Source: Trichoplusia ni
Lineage: Eukaryota; Arthropoda; Insecta; Lepidoptera; Noctuidae
NCBI RefSeq assembly: GCF_003590095.1
Contig: NC_039481.1
Location: forward strand, 2,852,001-2,916,000
Length of the DNA stretch: 64,000 nucleotides
Direction: 5' to 3'
Part shown: piece after piece, positions 46,728 through 57,700 of the stretch
Position numbering within the stretch: position 1 is the first letter of the stretch
Layout of the letters: each line of letters starts with the position of its first letter
Made by a program: the position numbers and the translations under genes
Notes under the pieces: model-generated
Seen by the model: only the letters and a program-made list of their open reading frames with translations
What the model was told of the DNA's origin: nothing
Database searches by the model: none

Positions 46728-49055
46728 ATCGGCACATCAAACTATTACTTCATCACTCAATTCAATCAGTTGCACATTTTATATATCCGCTAAAACACAA
46801 TGCTCTTATTTCAGTTATGTTTGGAAACATTTTAAGCGTTCTACAAAAGCGCGGCTAATTGTACGCGAAAGAGAAACTCAAACACTCAGTGTGAAGGTAA
46901 CGGGGAATATTTCTTATCAGTCTACTCTACTCGTAAAAAGATCATTCGTTAGAAAGGCAGTGTCTCCTGAATAGTCGATATATGCAAGAAAAGGATGACG
47001 GAATATCCATACGCTATACGAGTAAGCGGACGCCATTGTACTCGAACAAGAGGTGAGACGCGGTCACGATTCAAATTAAAAAAGTTCAACAGGAAACGAA
47101 ATACAGTTATGTTTTTCAGCTAACCTGATATCAATATTCTGTGTAAACTTTGATGATACTTCAAGTACTATTGTAAATTTAAAATGATTCAGAATATTAT
47201 TTTATTTCTGTCTCACTTTCTTGTCCAATTCTCCATCTCACGATAGAAATGAAATGGCGATACAATACAAATAAAATGGCGGCTTTCTGAAGGGCTGCTA
47301 TCTATAGTGTTGGTAGTGTTAAAGTTGCCATAGCAAAAATACATGCTTACACCTACTATTTACACAGAGCAATATTACAGAAACCAGGACCATTTTTAAT
47401 ACGGCCTTTACGGTATTTCAAGCTACATTATCCTTCTATCTGCATCATAGTAATACACTGACACTAACATACAAGCCCGGTCTTCAACTCGCTGAAAATT
47501 TATAAAAGTTGTTTTTATTTTCAAGCAATTCCAATTTTTTGTTCTAGAACTGATTCTATCTTAGGGCTACGCCAATCGGTCTAATCTCGTCATTATTTCT
47601 TTATAGTCATAATTAGTTAGCAACAACAAGGCTTTCATAGTTGCTGAGGGTCTTGTTGGTGGTTGCGGACAAACGATAACAATTTCTTTAGTAAAATTTA
47701 AAGAACGTTCCTGTTATCCCAGTAGGATCTATAAAACCTTAAAGCAAACGAGTAAATTGTTGAATGCGTGATAGAGGTATGACATCTAATCCTTCGCTTA
47801 GGTCCAACCTAAACTTTTCGCAGAAAAGCCATAACTGCTGAAGACATCTACTGTACCTATTGTTTTTTTTTCTTCAAAGACCTCGAAACGAGAGTTCATT
47901 CAGAGATACAGGCATCGGGTCATTGTCATCTTCATACTATTTTGATTTTGATAGATAGCTAGCACCTTCTGGGGGTCCTTAAATAATTCGACTCTTGCAG
48001 TCTTCCCCTTATAGTAAACTCCGATCTTAGTAGGCACGGATGCTAATCGACTTTATGCTTTATTCAAAATCCTACGACTCTGTTTTTTAAAGTAAGAATT
48101 TCACTTTGCCAGTAACGCTTTCATGGTTAAATGGAACAATAATTTTGATTCAATTGCTTTATATGACTGTAGCTATCTGAAGTTAACTACAAACCATTCT
48201 TGACATACTTGACACTGCAGAATACGATTATGAACAACTTTCACTTAATTAGTAAATATATATATAAGTACACTTCGACTTAAATATTAGGGGCTTGGCT
48301 ACAAAAATGTTTCCTAATCATATTGATTATTTTTCATTGAAATCGGTAAATCGCAGAAATATTACCCCATAGGATTGCACGAAATCTCGGCTTTTATTCG
48401 GTCACACAAAATTAAGCTAGCTTCAAGGAACAGGCAGCCTTGCAAGTCAATACACATATCACAGCCTCAATGCTAGGTCGGTCGGCAGTCTGCTTTCTTT
48501 ACAAGTCTAAAACGTTGCTGCGGAAACCTGAACCGTCGGAAAACATGTATTACGAATCCGCAAGCTAGTACACGTGGCAAGCTCGTCCATTCTGCATATT
48601 AGGTATATTTCTTTTCTGGTTCCTTATGAAAAACCTAGTCAATACTAATAAAAAAAACATAGCAAGTGTTATTTATGAGATTAATTTTTGACAAAACATG
48701 ATTTTGTCAAAAATTAATCGACTTTTTATTGGGAACCATAGCTTAAGGGCGAATGATAAGTCCCAAAGATAAAAAGGGGTTCCATACTTAACAACTTTAA
48801 TTTATTTATAAATTATGTATAACGCAAATGCCTATGCTTAAATTAAAGACCTTATAGTTACTTAGTTTTACAGTGTTTTTAAACAATATCATCTTTAAAC
48901 ACTATGTGCAGTCTGTTATACTTAATGTAGTCGATAAGTAAATTAAATTTATCTAATATTATAGGTAGCTGTTCACGAGTCACTGTTTAGCGGAAATGAT
49001 ATTGACAAACATACTTTGGTTTTATTATTTAACCTACCAACAAATTCCGCACTGA
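46728..49055. other. Intergenic region between the zinc-finger and cGAS-like genes
   Basis: No supported gene. It should contain the zinc-finger gene promoter and 5' UTR (just above 46727) and the 3' end of the cGAS-like gene. A perfect 18-bp hairpin lies at 48679-48719. Confidence 0.5.
48679..48719. repeat. Perfect 18-bp inverted repeat with 5-nt loop
   Basis: Bases 48679-48696 and 48702-48719 are exact reverse complements (arm GATTAATTTTTGACAAAA). It lies about 340 bases downstream of the cGAS-like gene stop. Confidence 0.85.
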
Positions 49056-50234
49056 TCAAGTTTTAAAAGCCGTTTTATGAGTAAAGTATTTCAATACAAT
49101 CTGCGGATTAGACAGCTTATTTCTTTCCATGTCATTTATAATATTAGAAACGCGATTACTCCAATTTCTACGAGTGTCTATTTTTATTTTTTCTAGAAGA
49201 TTGTGCTCAGGACACCAAAAGTTTTTAATAGTTCCAATTTCCAAACATTCCTTTAATTTTTTTAACATGTGGAAAACTAAAAATGTTAAGGAGCTTTTTT
49301 TCCAAAATATAGCTCCCTTATCTTCAACTTCCCATAGGAACAAAGTTTTAATAAAGTAACTGGCTAGCTTATTAAAACCTTGTACATCACGAAACTGCTT
49401 CAACAATTTCAACGTACTTTTTAAATTATTTTTATCTTTTATGTAATATCGTTCCTGATAAGGAAAAGCCAGTCTCCAACTATAATCGTGAGCAGTAGGT
49501 TTTGGCACAGCGAAGTAATAAGAATAGCCAGAGTCCTGAACTTTTCCAAAGTCAATGGTTGATGAATTTGGTCGTTTTGGCAGTTGAAACATTAAAGTCG
49601 GCACCAGATCGATGTCTATAACGTTATCATGGTCTGTATGAATGGTGATAGTATTCGCGGGACCCGACACCTTGAAATTAATTTTATAATCATTGTTTCT
49701 TATTTTTAGAATTCGCTTGCCATTTTCCGACGGTAATTTATTCAGAGCTGCTTCTACAACACTTTGCATCCATTCTCGAAACTTTTTAACTGATAAGCGG
49801 AAAAGGTTATCGCACCATAATTCTGTCTTTTTAAATCCTTTCATAACCGTGTCCGGTGTCCTGGATAGTCTACGAAATTCTGCTGGCATTCTGATAGCAG
49901 TATAACCATTTTGGATTTCAGCCGCATCCAATTTGATTTTACTATAATCCATGTGTATGGTCAGGATAACGTTGATATCGTACTCAGTAGGCTGCCCTAC
50001 GCGCAATCCGTCAAAGTAACTCCCCAAATATTCCAGTTTAGGGTTCAGACTATCAAATAAATTATCGCAACTTCGCATCAGCGTCAATAGTTTTTCAAGG
50101 ACTTCATACAGTATACAATTATTGTTCTTTATATCTTTCTTTTTTAATCGTACACATCTCTTATTCACTTCTTGAAATACTTCTTCAATAGTTTTAACTT
50201 TCTTGGCTCTTGAATGAGGGTCCGGATTAGACAT
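49056..50234 (-). CDS. cGAS-like receptor / Mab-21-type nucleotidyltransferase
   Basis: The 392-aa frame shows no internal intron. The nucleotidyltransferase core is clear: GSYFDGLRVG (Gly71-Ser72) followed by PTEYDINV (Glu84, Asp86) and the third acidic strand VIDIDLVPT (Asp209, possibly with Asp207). All metal-binding acidic positions expected for catalysis are present. The rest has the helical Mab-21 layout, including a WRLAFPYQERYY block and LKLLKQFRD. The human-type Zn thumb is not evident, as in insect cGLRs. Family members sense nucleic acid and make cyclic dinucleotides that activate STING-dependent antiviral responses in flies; the ligand and product here are unknown. The chosen start follows an acceptor-like TGTTTTAG at about 50239-50246. 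An in-frame ATG at 50273 would give 405 aa. A catalytically competent but non-immune Mab21-like enzyme is the alternative. Confidence 0.85.
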   Translation of the reverse strand: MSNPDPHSRAKKVKTIEEVFQEVNKRCVRLKKKDIKNNNCILYEVLEKLLTLMRSCDNLFDSLNPKLEYLGSYFDGLRVGQPTEYDINVILTIHMDYSKIKLDAAEIQNGYTAIRMPAEFRRLSRTPDTVMKGFKKTELWCDNLFRLSVKKFREWMQSVVEAALNKLPSENGKRILKIRNNDYKINFKVSGPANTITIHTDHDNVIDIDLVPTLMFQLPKRPNSSTIDFGKVQDSGYSYYFAVPKPTAHDYSWRLAFPYQERYYIKDKNNLKSTLKLLKQFRDVQGFNKLASYFIKTLFLWEVEDKGAIFWKKSSLTFLVFHMLKKLKECLEIGTIKNFWCPEHNLLEKIKIDTRRNWSNRVSNIINDMERNKLSNPQIVLKYFTHKTAFKT

Positions 50235-51401
50235 GTTCCTAAAACAATCATAACGAATTTTATTTCGGTACATTTATTTGTTACGAACATTTAGGCATTA
50301 TAAATAAAATCTGTCAAAAAAACATACTATAAAATAGCCATAACACGGTCACGATATAGCAAACATTTCAATTTGTAAAAATATTGTGATTTCGTCTTCT
50401 ATTCAGCACAAATCCAAATCTTGATTGATCAACTTTCCGTATTGGTCCTTAGAGCCCAATTGACAATAAAAGATAACCAGTATGGATACACACAATTATT
50501 ACACTAAGTTTTCACATTTATACCTAAATTTCAAACCCTTCTTGAGCTCATGTTTACTTATTAATGTAAACTAACCTTTTTTAGTAAGTACTAAATTATT
50601 ACTGCCTTCCTCAGGAGAATAAAATGGAAAGTACTTACAGTAACATTGTTAATTTTTTACTAAAACAAAATCACATGAAGGTATGTTCCTAGTGACAGCA
50701 CAACTTATTATGGGAACAATACTACGTAAGACTTGTTATGGATGCTCTATATTATGTTTCTTCCAAAAGCGGGAATACCCTGCACAGTGTTGCTAGAATT
50801 TATGTTTTATTTTTATTTTGCAATATAGCAACATATCCACCAATACGAATATACCAGTTGATTAGGACATAATATTATGGACATACGACGGTTATTATAC
50901 ACGCTACTAACGCGCGTTAGTTTGTTTGATCTTTACGTGAAGGCGGTTTTTTTTGCTTTGGCTCACATTTAATTTGCTGTGTCCCTCTAGGCTTCAAATG
51001 CATAGTCTATGTTCCGTAGTTGTAGAATATTTGTATTTGTGAGTATAAAAACGAAATATTGTACTTATATTTACTATTTTATTTTTTTACTACAATCTGA
51101 TATAAAAGCTACATAACAGTATTCTATAAAATGTAAAAGAACCAGTAATAATTGTTTATTTATTCTTGTATGCCTATGTTACAGCGATGGGAAAAGTTCG
51201 AGTCCTATTATACAAGTGTTTATAAACATAACACAGTCCATCCAAAGAGATGTTAATTTCTCTAGACTTTAATAGGAGAAAGAGAGGCCTTTCCTGACAA
51301 AAAGCCCTTAAAATAGGTTTTTTTCCACAGTCATTTATAAGCAATGTATTGTATTAGATTATACAAATTTAAAAATCACCTTTAACTCATGGAGTCAACA
51401 A
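50235..51401. other. Region upstream of the cGAS-like gene, downstream of GTF3C6
   Basis: AT-rich, with no gene visible. A 5' UTR exon of the cGAS-like gene probably lies here, because an acceptor-like sequence sits directly in front of its ATG. The GTF3C6 3' UTR occupies the right-hand end. Confidence 0.45.
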
Positions 51402-52153
51402 CTACATATCAACATCTGTGACTGACTCTGACTCGAAATGATTTTTAAATGTTTCTATTCCTTCCTGTAATGTTTTAAAATTAACCGGAGCTATATTATC
51501 CTCTAATTCTTGCTTTGTATTTTGGGGGTCATGGCCTGTAAAAGAATATAAAATTAAGCTGTAATTGCATATCCAAAATTATACTTACATTTCTAAACAA
51601 AAGTAAGAAACTGAAAATTATGTTGCAGTTCTATTCCTCAATTTTGTACTTATTATTAAGTCTGTTTCTTATTCATGAAATCTTACCTTCTTTAGGAGTA
51701 ACATATGCATGTTCCATATTTAAATACTTTCTCGTTTTACAGAGATACTTCAAATTCTTTTCAGGCAATTTGTCAAATAAAGGATCCTCTGATTTAGGAT
51801 TGGGATCTTCTTCAAAAAACATGTAAGTTCCTAACGCATGGTCGTATTTCCCTAAGAACAAAAATAACAAAGCTAACAATTAAAATTATTTACAAAAAAT
51901 ATTTATAGGATTCACATTAGTTATATTTTTAAACAGACAATTAAGGCTGAGGTATTGATAAATTAATTATAGAAAACTGTATTTATTTATTAGTTAACTA
52001 ACCAGTAAAGAAGGTTTCATCCATTTGAATAATTGGATTATGTCCATCAACACCTAAAACATGGATTGCTCTATATTTTTCGATATTAATAGAATCTTCA
52101 AACTCCGCGTACACTAAATACTCCTCTTCTGACTCACTAACTTCGTCACTCAT
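51402..52153 (-). CDS. GTF3C6: General transcription factor 3C polypeptide 6 (TFIIIC subunit)
   Basis: Three exons, 52153-52003, 51851-51687 and 51535-51402, giving 450 nt and 149 aa; both introns are phase 1. The acidic N-terminus EEEYLVYAEFE is followed by HVLGVDGHNPIIQMDETFFTG and KYDHALGTYMFFEE. These blocks match the conserved tau-95-interacting domain of GTF3C6/Tfc7-type proteins (the human form has VLGIDTERPILQVD and YEDTLGTCVIFEE). The family joins TFIIIC, which recognises B boxes of tRNA genes for RNA polymerase III. The protein lacks the long acidic C-terminal tail of the vertebrate form. The start codon is 698 bp from that of MBF1 on the opposite strand, so the two genes may share a promoter region. 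Confidence 0.88.
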
Positions 52154-52851
52154 GTTCCTTTTTATCAGTGACTGTCAAGCGACAATTACTCGTTTCGTTT
52201 AAATTATTTTCATATAATACTCGGAAATCTGAACATAACAACACTACTTTGTTTTGAGACAATTTATGACAGTTTCGTTCCGAGTTACCGACATGTGCAG
52301 TGCGAGAGCAACCAATCACCAAAGGTTGGTGGTTAAGAGAACTAAAAGAGTAGAGTACATCTTTTTCTATGGCCCATACTCTATTAAATCGATGAAATGA
52401 AATCTACTAAAACCTAGTTAACTAAAACTCGACATTAAAAAAATAAAAATAAAAATAGAACACCTTCTAACACAGGTACCTACCTATTTACAGAAATGAA
52501 GCATAGGTTTTTTTAGTCCAAGTACCTAGTAGTAAAAATCTAAGTATTTCTATATAAAACGCAGCTGTCTCGAAATACTTCATACAAGTAAAAACATTTG
52601 TTTGTGATTCATTATTCCAATCACCGTTTCATAATCAATAAAAATGCCCTTTTTTTTAAGCAACAAATAATTTACGGTAGTCGATTTTGTAAAAATAGAC
52701 AAGTGGACATCCTTGTCTTAACGTTGCATAGTGTGAAAATACAACACTGGTCACGGCACATACGGACATACGAAGCAAAAGCAAGCAGATAAATTTTCGT
52801 ACACTTCTTCTGTTGATTATTTGTGAAACCAGTGGTATCAGCTGCTCAAAA
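52154..52851. promoter_or_regulatory. Shared divergent 5' region of GTF3C6 and MBF1
   Basis: The 698 bp between the two divergent start codons contain no other gene and must hold both 5' UTRs and promoters. I do not see a convincing TATA box at a defined distance. The designation rests on gene arrangement. Confidence 0.5.
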
Positions 52852-53292
52852 ATGTCTGACTGGGATACAGTCACGATTTTACGTAAAAAACCGCCGAAAG
52901 CGTCGGCTTTAAAGACTGAACAAGCCGTCAATGCGGCACGCCGTCAAGGTTTACCAGTTGAAACTCAACAAAAATATGGAGCTGGGACGAATAAACAACA
53001 CGTTACCACTAAAAACACGGCGAAACTGGACAGGGAGACAGAAGAATTGCGTCATGATAAAATACCCCTTGACTTGGGAAAGCTTATAATGCAAGGGAGA
53101 CAATCTAAAGGCATGAGTCAAAAAGATTTGGCAACTAAAATATGCGAGAAACCTCAAATTGTTAACGATTACGAGGCCGGTCGTGGTATCCCAAACAACA
53201 TTGTTCTTGGTAAAATCGAAAGGGCAATTGGAATAAAACTTCGTGGAAAAGAACGAGGCCAACCGCTCCAGCCTCCTGGAGGAAAGAAATAA
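52852..53292 (+). CDS. mbf1: Multiprotein bridging factor 1 (MBF1/EDF1)
   Basis: A 146-aa frame without intron, of normal family length. The N-terminus MSDWDTVTILRKKPPKASAL, followed by an Ala/Arg-rich stretch, is the MBF1 N-terminal domain. Residues about 75-130 form the XRE-type helix-turn-helix with the invariant MSQKDLATKI and QIVNDYEAGRGIPN blocks. MBF1 bridges TBP and bZIP activators such as GCN4/ATF types and also helps maintain reading frame on stalled ribosomes. The basic Lys/Pro C-terminus is typical. AATAAA at 53541 could end the transcript. Confidence 0.96.
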   Translation: MSDWDTVTILRKKPPKASALKTEQAVNAARRQGLPVETQQKYGAGTNKQHVTTKNTAKLDRETEELRHDKIPLDLGKLIMQGRQSKGMSQKDLATKICEKPQIVNDYEAGRGIPNNIVLGKIERAIGIKLRGKERGQPLQPPGGKK

Positions 53293-54796
53293 CGGATTCC
53301 CTGGGAGGCGAAGACTTATCTCCGATTTGTTTATTGCATAATTATAATTCTATCTCATTTTTGCTGTTGAATGTGTTCTTTATTAATGTATACTTACAAA
53401 AACTAACTAAGTAAATGATGTAAGCATTTATTTTCCTCTGGAATGTTCCATCTGTGATGTGTTACCACCAAGGAAAAACGCTAAGTTCACAATATTCACG
53501 TAGGATTTGGAGATTGTGGTGGAGTGGTGATGTGATATGCAATAAAAAAATAGCTATTTATGAATACTATGTTTTATTTTATATTAGTGTGCATTGTAAT
53601 TTGAATTAAATGTTGCAGTCGTTGCGATTTGATACTTTGTTTTGGTTCATTTCTTGGTTATACATTTCTAGTAGGGGTACGTAACCAGCTACGTTAAGTG
53701 CTTAAATACAATGAATGAATATAATAGAATGAAATAGCGGTTTTCAAAGCGATCATGTAGCGCATAAACATTTATCAACAAAATTTTAAAAATCGTGGCA
53801 CGTCACGTGTTAAATTTATTGTGCAATAACAAGTTTAATGGTTAGTGTTATGATTGCGCCACAATAACAATTTTGTTGCTCATTGAATTTAAATCCACTT
53901 CCATAAGACCAACCAAGCGAAAAATAAATCCTTAAAAATTATAGGTTATGTTGCAAATATTTTGTTCAATACAGCAGATAACATCACCATGTTTTGATTA
54001 AGTCTTTAAACTGTTTTTGAGTAGATAAATAAATGAATAATATTATCAAAACTATTTACATAGTTTGTTGAATGCTTAGTATCTTTTATATTGAAATAAA
54101 TTTAATTATTATAATATTGATATATTATACTTAAATATCTCTCTCTCTTGACCAAGTGCGGTATGCAGAACTAGATTTGTGCCATGTAAACACACCTTTA
54201 CATTTTACCGAGGTACTTATACTACTTATAAGTAAAATAACACGGAGTTTAGATCTGTGACGATCGAAGGAAATATTACGCTTTACGCAAGGTATAAAAT
54301 TAGGATTCGAATACCTTATGAAAATAGCAGAGTATAATGTATTTCATGATAATAGTAATCAACTTTTAAATGAATATTTGTTTTAATATTGTTTGTATGC
54401 AACATACGAAATATTATCAGATTTGATTTTCACTTTTTAGAATGACAGTAAAAGAAAAGATATTATGGGTGCTTATTGTTGTATCAATTAAAACGATCAA
54501 CAAGATAAAAAAAAACATTATTTTTGTCTGTATACATCCCCATATTTTTCTAAACGATGATTGTTGATTCGGATACGTTTAGAAACGAATAATCTAGTTT
54601 CAAATGTCAATGTCAAGTCAAATCTCAAACTGTTTACTTCCCCTTCGCGGTTTGCTTGTTTCTGCGTTGTAACCTCACATTTTCTGAATTCTGCTACAGT
54701 ATTTTATATTTTATTTCACTGTGTTTACTGTTTTATGTTTAAGATTAAATTATTAAGTGCATGGAACCTTGAGTGACGAAATTAACAGAGTACAGG
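53293..54796. other. Intergenic region between MBF1 and nup54
   Basis: It contains the MBF1 3' UTR with AATAAA at 53541, then AT-rich DNA without gene or recognised repeat, and finally the nup54 promoter and 5' UTR. Confidence 0.5.
53541..53546 (+). terminator. Polyadenylation signal AATAAA for MBF1
   Basis: A canonical AATAAA within an A-rich run, 249 nt past the MBF1 stop. Confidence 0.55.
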
Positions 54797-57700
54797 ATGG
54801 CTTTTTCTTTTGGAGCCCCAAGTACTCAAAGTTCAACTTTTGGTGCTGCTGCTAAACGTAAGTTCATTCATAAGTACTGATAGAGTGTATCCGCTACGTT
54901 GCTAGTATTACTTTCAAAGTGAGCTTGTGTTGTAGTAAGATCTTCATTCAAAACATAAAATACTGACTATTGAACTTTTCAGCCACTTTTTCATTTGGGG
55001 GTGCTACGACAACAACTACTAGCTCTGGATTTGGTTCGTTTGGGGCGCCTGCCACTTCTACTGGATTTGGAACATTTGGCGCTCCTGCCACCAGCACTGG
55101 TAAATAAGACTCATGTTGTTACACTTGCACCTTTGTTCAGGTACTCAAAAACAAGGCAAGCAATCTTGGTTGTCACCATCTTTTTGTTCAAAAACCAGTT
55201 TTGAATTAAAACACAACTAAAAACAAATGTAAAACAACTATAACGATTACCAAAGCAACATAAGTATCACAAAAATAAATTAGTCATTACATATAAGTTT
55301 GACGCTACTAGCTAAAGATAATAATGTAATATTGTTTACTTTTTTTAAGTAAGACTTCACTTTTGACAAATGGAGTTTAGACAGGTTTTTTTTACACCAT
55401 CATTAAAGGAATTAAATTCTTGTGTCACAGTGGGTTTCTCAAAAATACAAATCACATGCACATTGACACTCAGACTCAGAACAAACATTCACACAAGTAC
55501 TTGTCATTTCTTTTTATTTCATCTTTATCTTTTTACAGCACCATTTGGGCAATTAGGAAGTGCACCAGCATCAACTGCTCCATCTTTGTTTGGCGGTACG
55601 GGATTTGGAGCTGCCGCTGCTAAGCCTGCCACAGGTATTCGTTGTTCATTACATTTTAGTTGTTCTAGCTAGACCTTATTGAACCCTACTGTATCATTTT
55701 ACCTAGCAAGGCCAGGCCAACATTATTGTGAATCTTTTACAAAATGTAAGAAAAGTGATTGTGCATTTTATTAAGCATTGTTTCAAACATTTTCAGGTTT
55801 TGGAGCTACTACCTTTGGTTCTAACACATTTGGCACTGGCACTGGGTTTGGAACAGGAGCACCAACATTTGGTAGTGCAGCTCCAGCATTTGGGAGTACT
55901 GCACCAACATTTGGCAGTACTGCACCAACTTTTGGTACCAACACTCTTGGTGGTTTTGGTACTGGAAACACATTTAACTCTTCATTTGGGGCCAAGCCGG
56001 CCACAGGCTTTGGAGGTTTCGGAAGTAATCTTGGATCATCAACTCAATTCGGTCAGCCACAGGTATATTGATAAAGACTATATTGTTTTAACTATCTATT
56101 TGTTAACTAGTGCAATATTAGTGTATTATTTAACGACACACTTACTATTTAACAAATATAGATTTCACAAATTATTTCTTCATAACTTGCATTCAATTTA
56201 AAATCAGGTTGGTTATTATAAGCATTCTATTACAGCAACAGCAACAACAACAGCAACAACAGCAGCAAGCTGGCCCATCATCAGCACATGAAGCATTGGT
56301 AGCTGCAGTCTTCAACTGTAATGTGTTTGGGGATGAGCGCGACCAGGTACTTGCTAAATGGAACCTGATACAGGCAATGTGGGGAATTGGTAAGATATAT
56401 TTTATTTATAGAATATTTTAAGACAGCTCAGACATACTGTTTAACTCGTTAAATAAATTTAAACATTTTCCTCAAAAACTGGTCAAGAACAAGTCAGAAT
56501 TATGACATAATCCCGGTTCAGTACAAATAGGTTAACAACAAATTTATGGCACAAAAGGGCAACAGCAGTTCTGTTTTTAGCCTTTGGTTATAGAACTCAA
56601 ACATGGAACAGACTTAAATGCACTTAAAAACCTTTTCAAATTCATTCCATAATGGTGATACATATTTATTCTGTTAGTTATCTAAAACTGACTGAGATCT
56701 GTTTAAAATGTATAGACATGAACATAAAACGACATTCCCAAATAAATATTACTTTGAAATGCGAAAATCTAGTATCCTTTAAATGCTTCATTTATAGGCC
56801 AAGCATACTACAGCCGTAATGCCCCACCACTAGAACTAAATGAACAGAACCCGCTATGCAGGTTCAAGTCAGTGGGCTATTCTCGCCTTAGCGGTCGCGA
56901 CGATAAAGACGGCCATGTCGCCATGATGTTCAACAAGTCTGAACAGGATATTAAGTGAGTATACATTGTTTTGTAGCAGACTTTTTATGGATGGGCCTAG
57001 GAACAGGGCCAAGGAATAGAAATTGGATTAAAATGTCAAAATTTTTATTTTCGTAAGCCTAAGCATTTTTTCAACACAACAATCGGAAATTCAGTATGGG
57101 GTGGAACATCATTTTATATTGTAATACCTGCCATAGTATTGTAACAAATATTTATAACTTTATTTATTTAAGCTGTGCAGCTTAAAGATGTATCAACCTA
57201 TATTAATAGTTGTTAGAAAGGTAGGTGTTAAGAAAAAATATATGTATAGGTAATATCAATCTGTGCAAAAGTTTAAAAGGAAATGTGTTTGTTCCAGAAA
57301 TAATCAACAGGCTCTAATAACGTCTCTGCAGGGTTTGTTGGGAAACAAACCAAACTTAGCAGTCAATATTGAATGTATTAAAGCCGTATCAGACACCAAA
57401 AGCCAGGTCAGTTTTGGGGTCTGAAGTATTCTTGAAAGTATATTACATCCCTCCCAAAAAATGGTGATGACTTAGATGATCATCTTTATATAATTTTGCA
57501 TGTGCCAGCTTTTAAGGGCCTAGATTATGCTAATTCCATTTGGAATTGTTAATTGGATAGGTTTTAGACAAATAGTAGTATACAGTATCATTCGGTATAA
57601 TAACTTTTCTGAGATGTATTTACAATGATTTTAAGCTCGAGCTAACTCGGTCGCGAGTCGTGTTATGGATGTATTATTCAGAGCCATATCCACAAATTAT

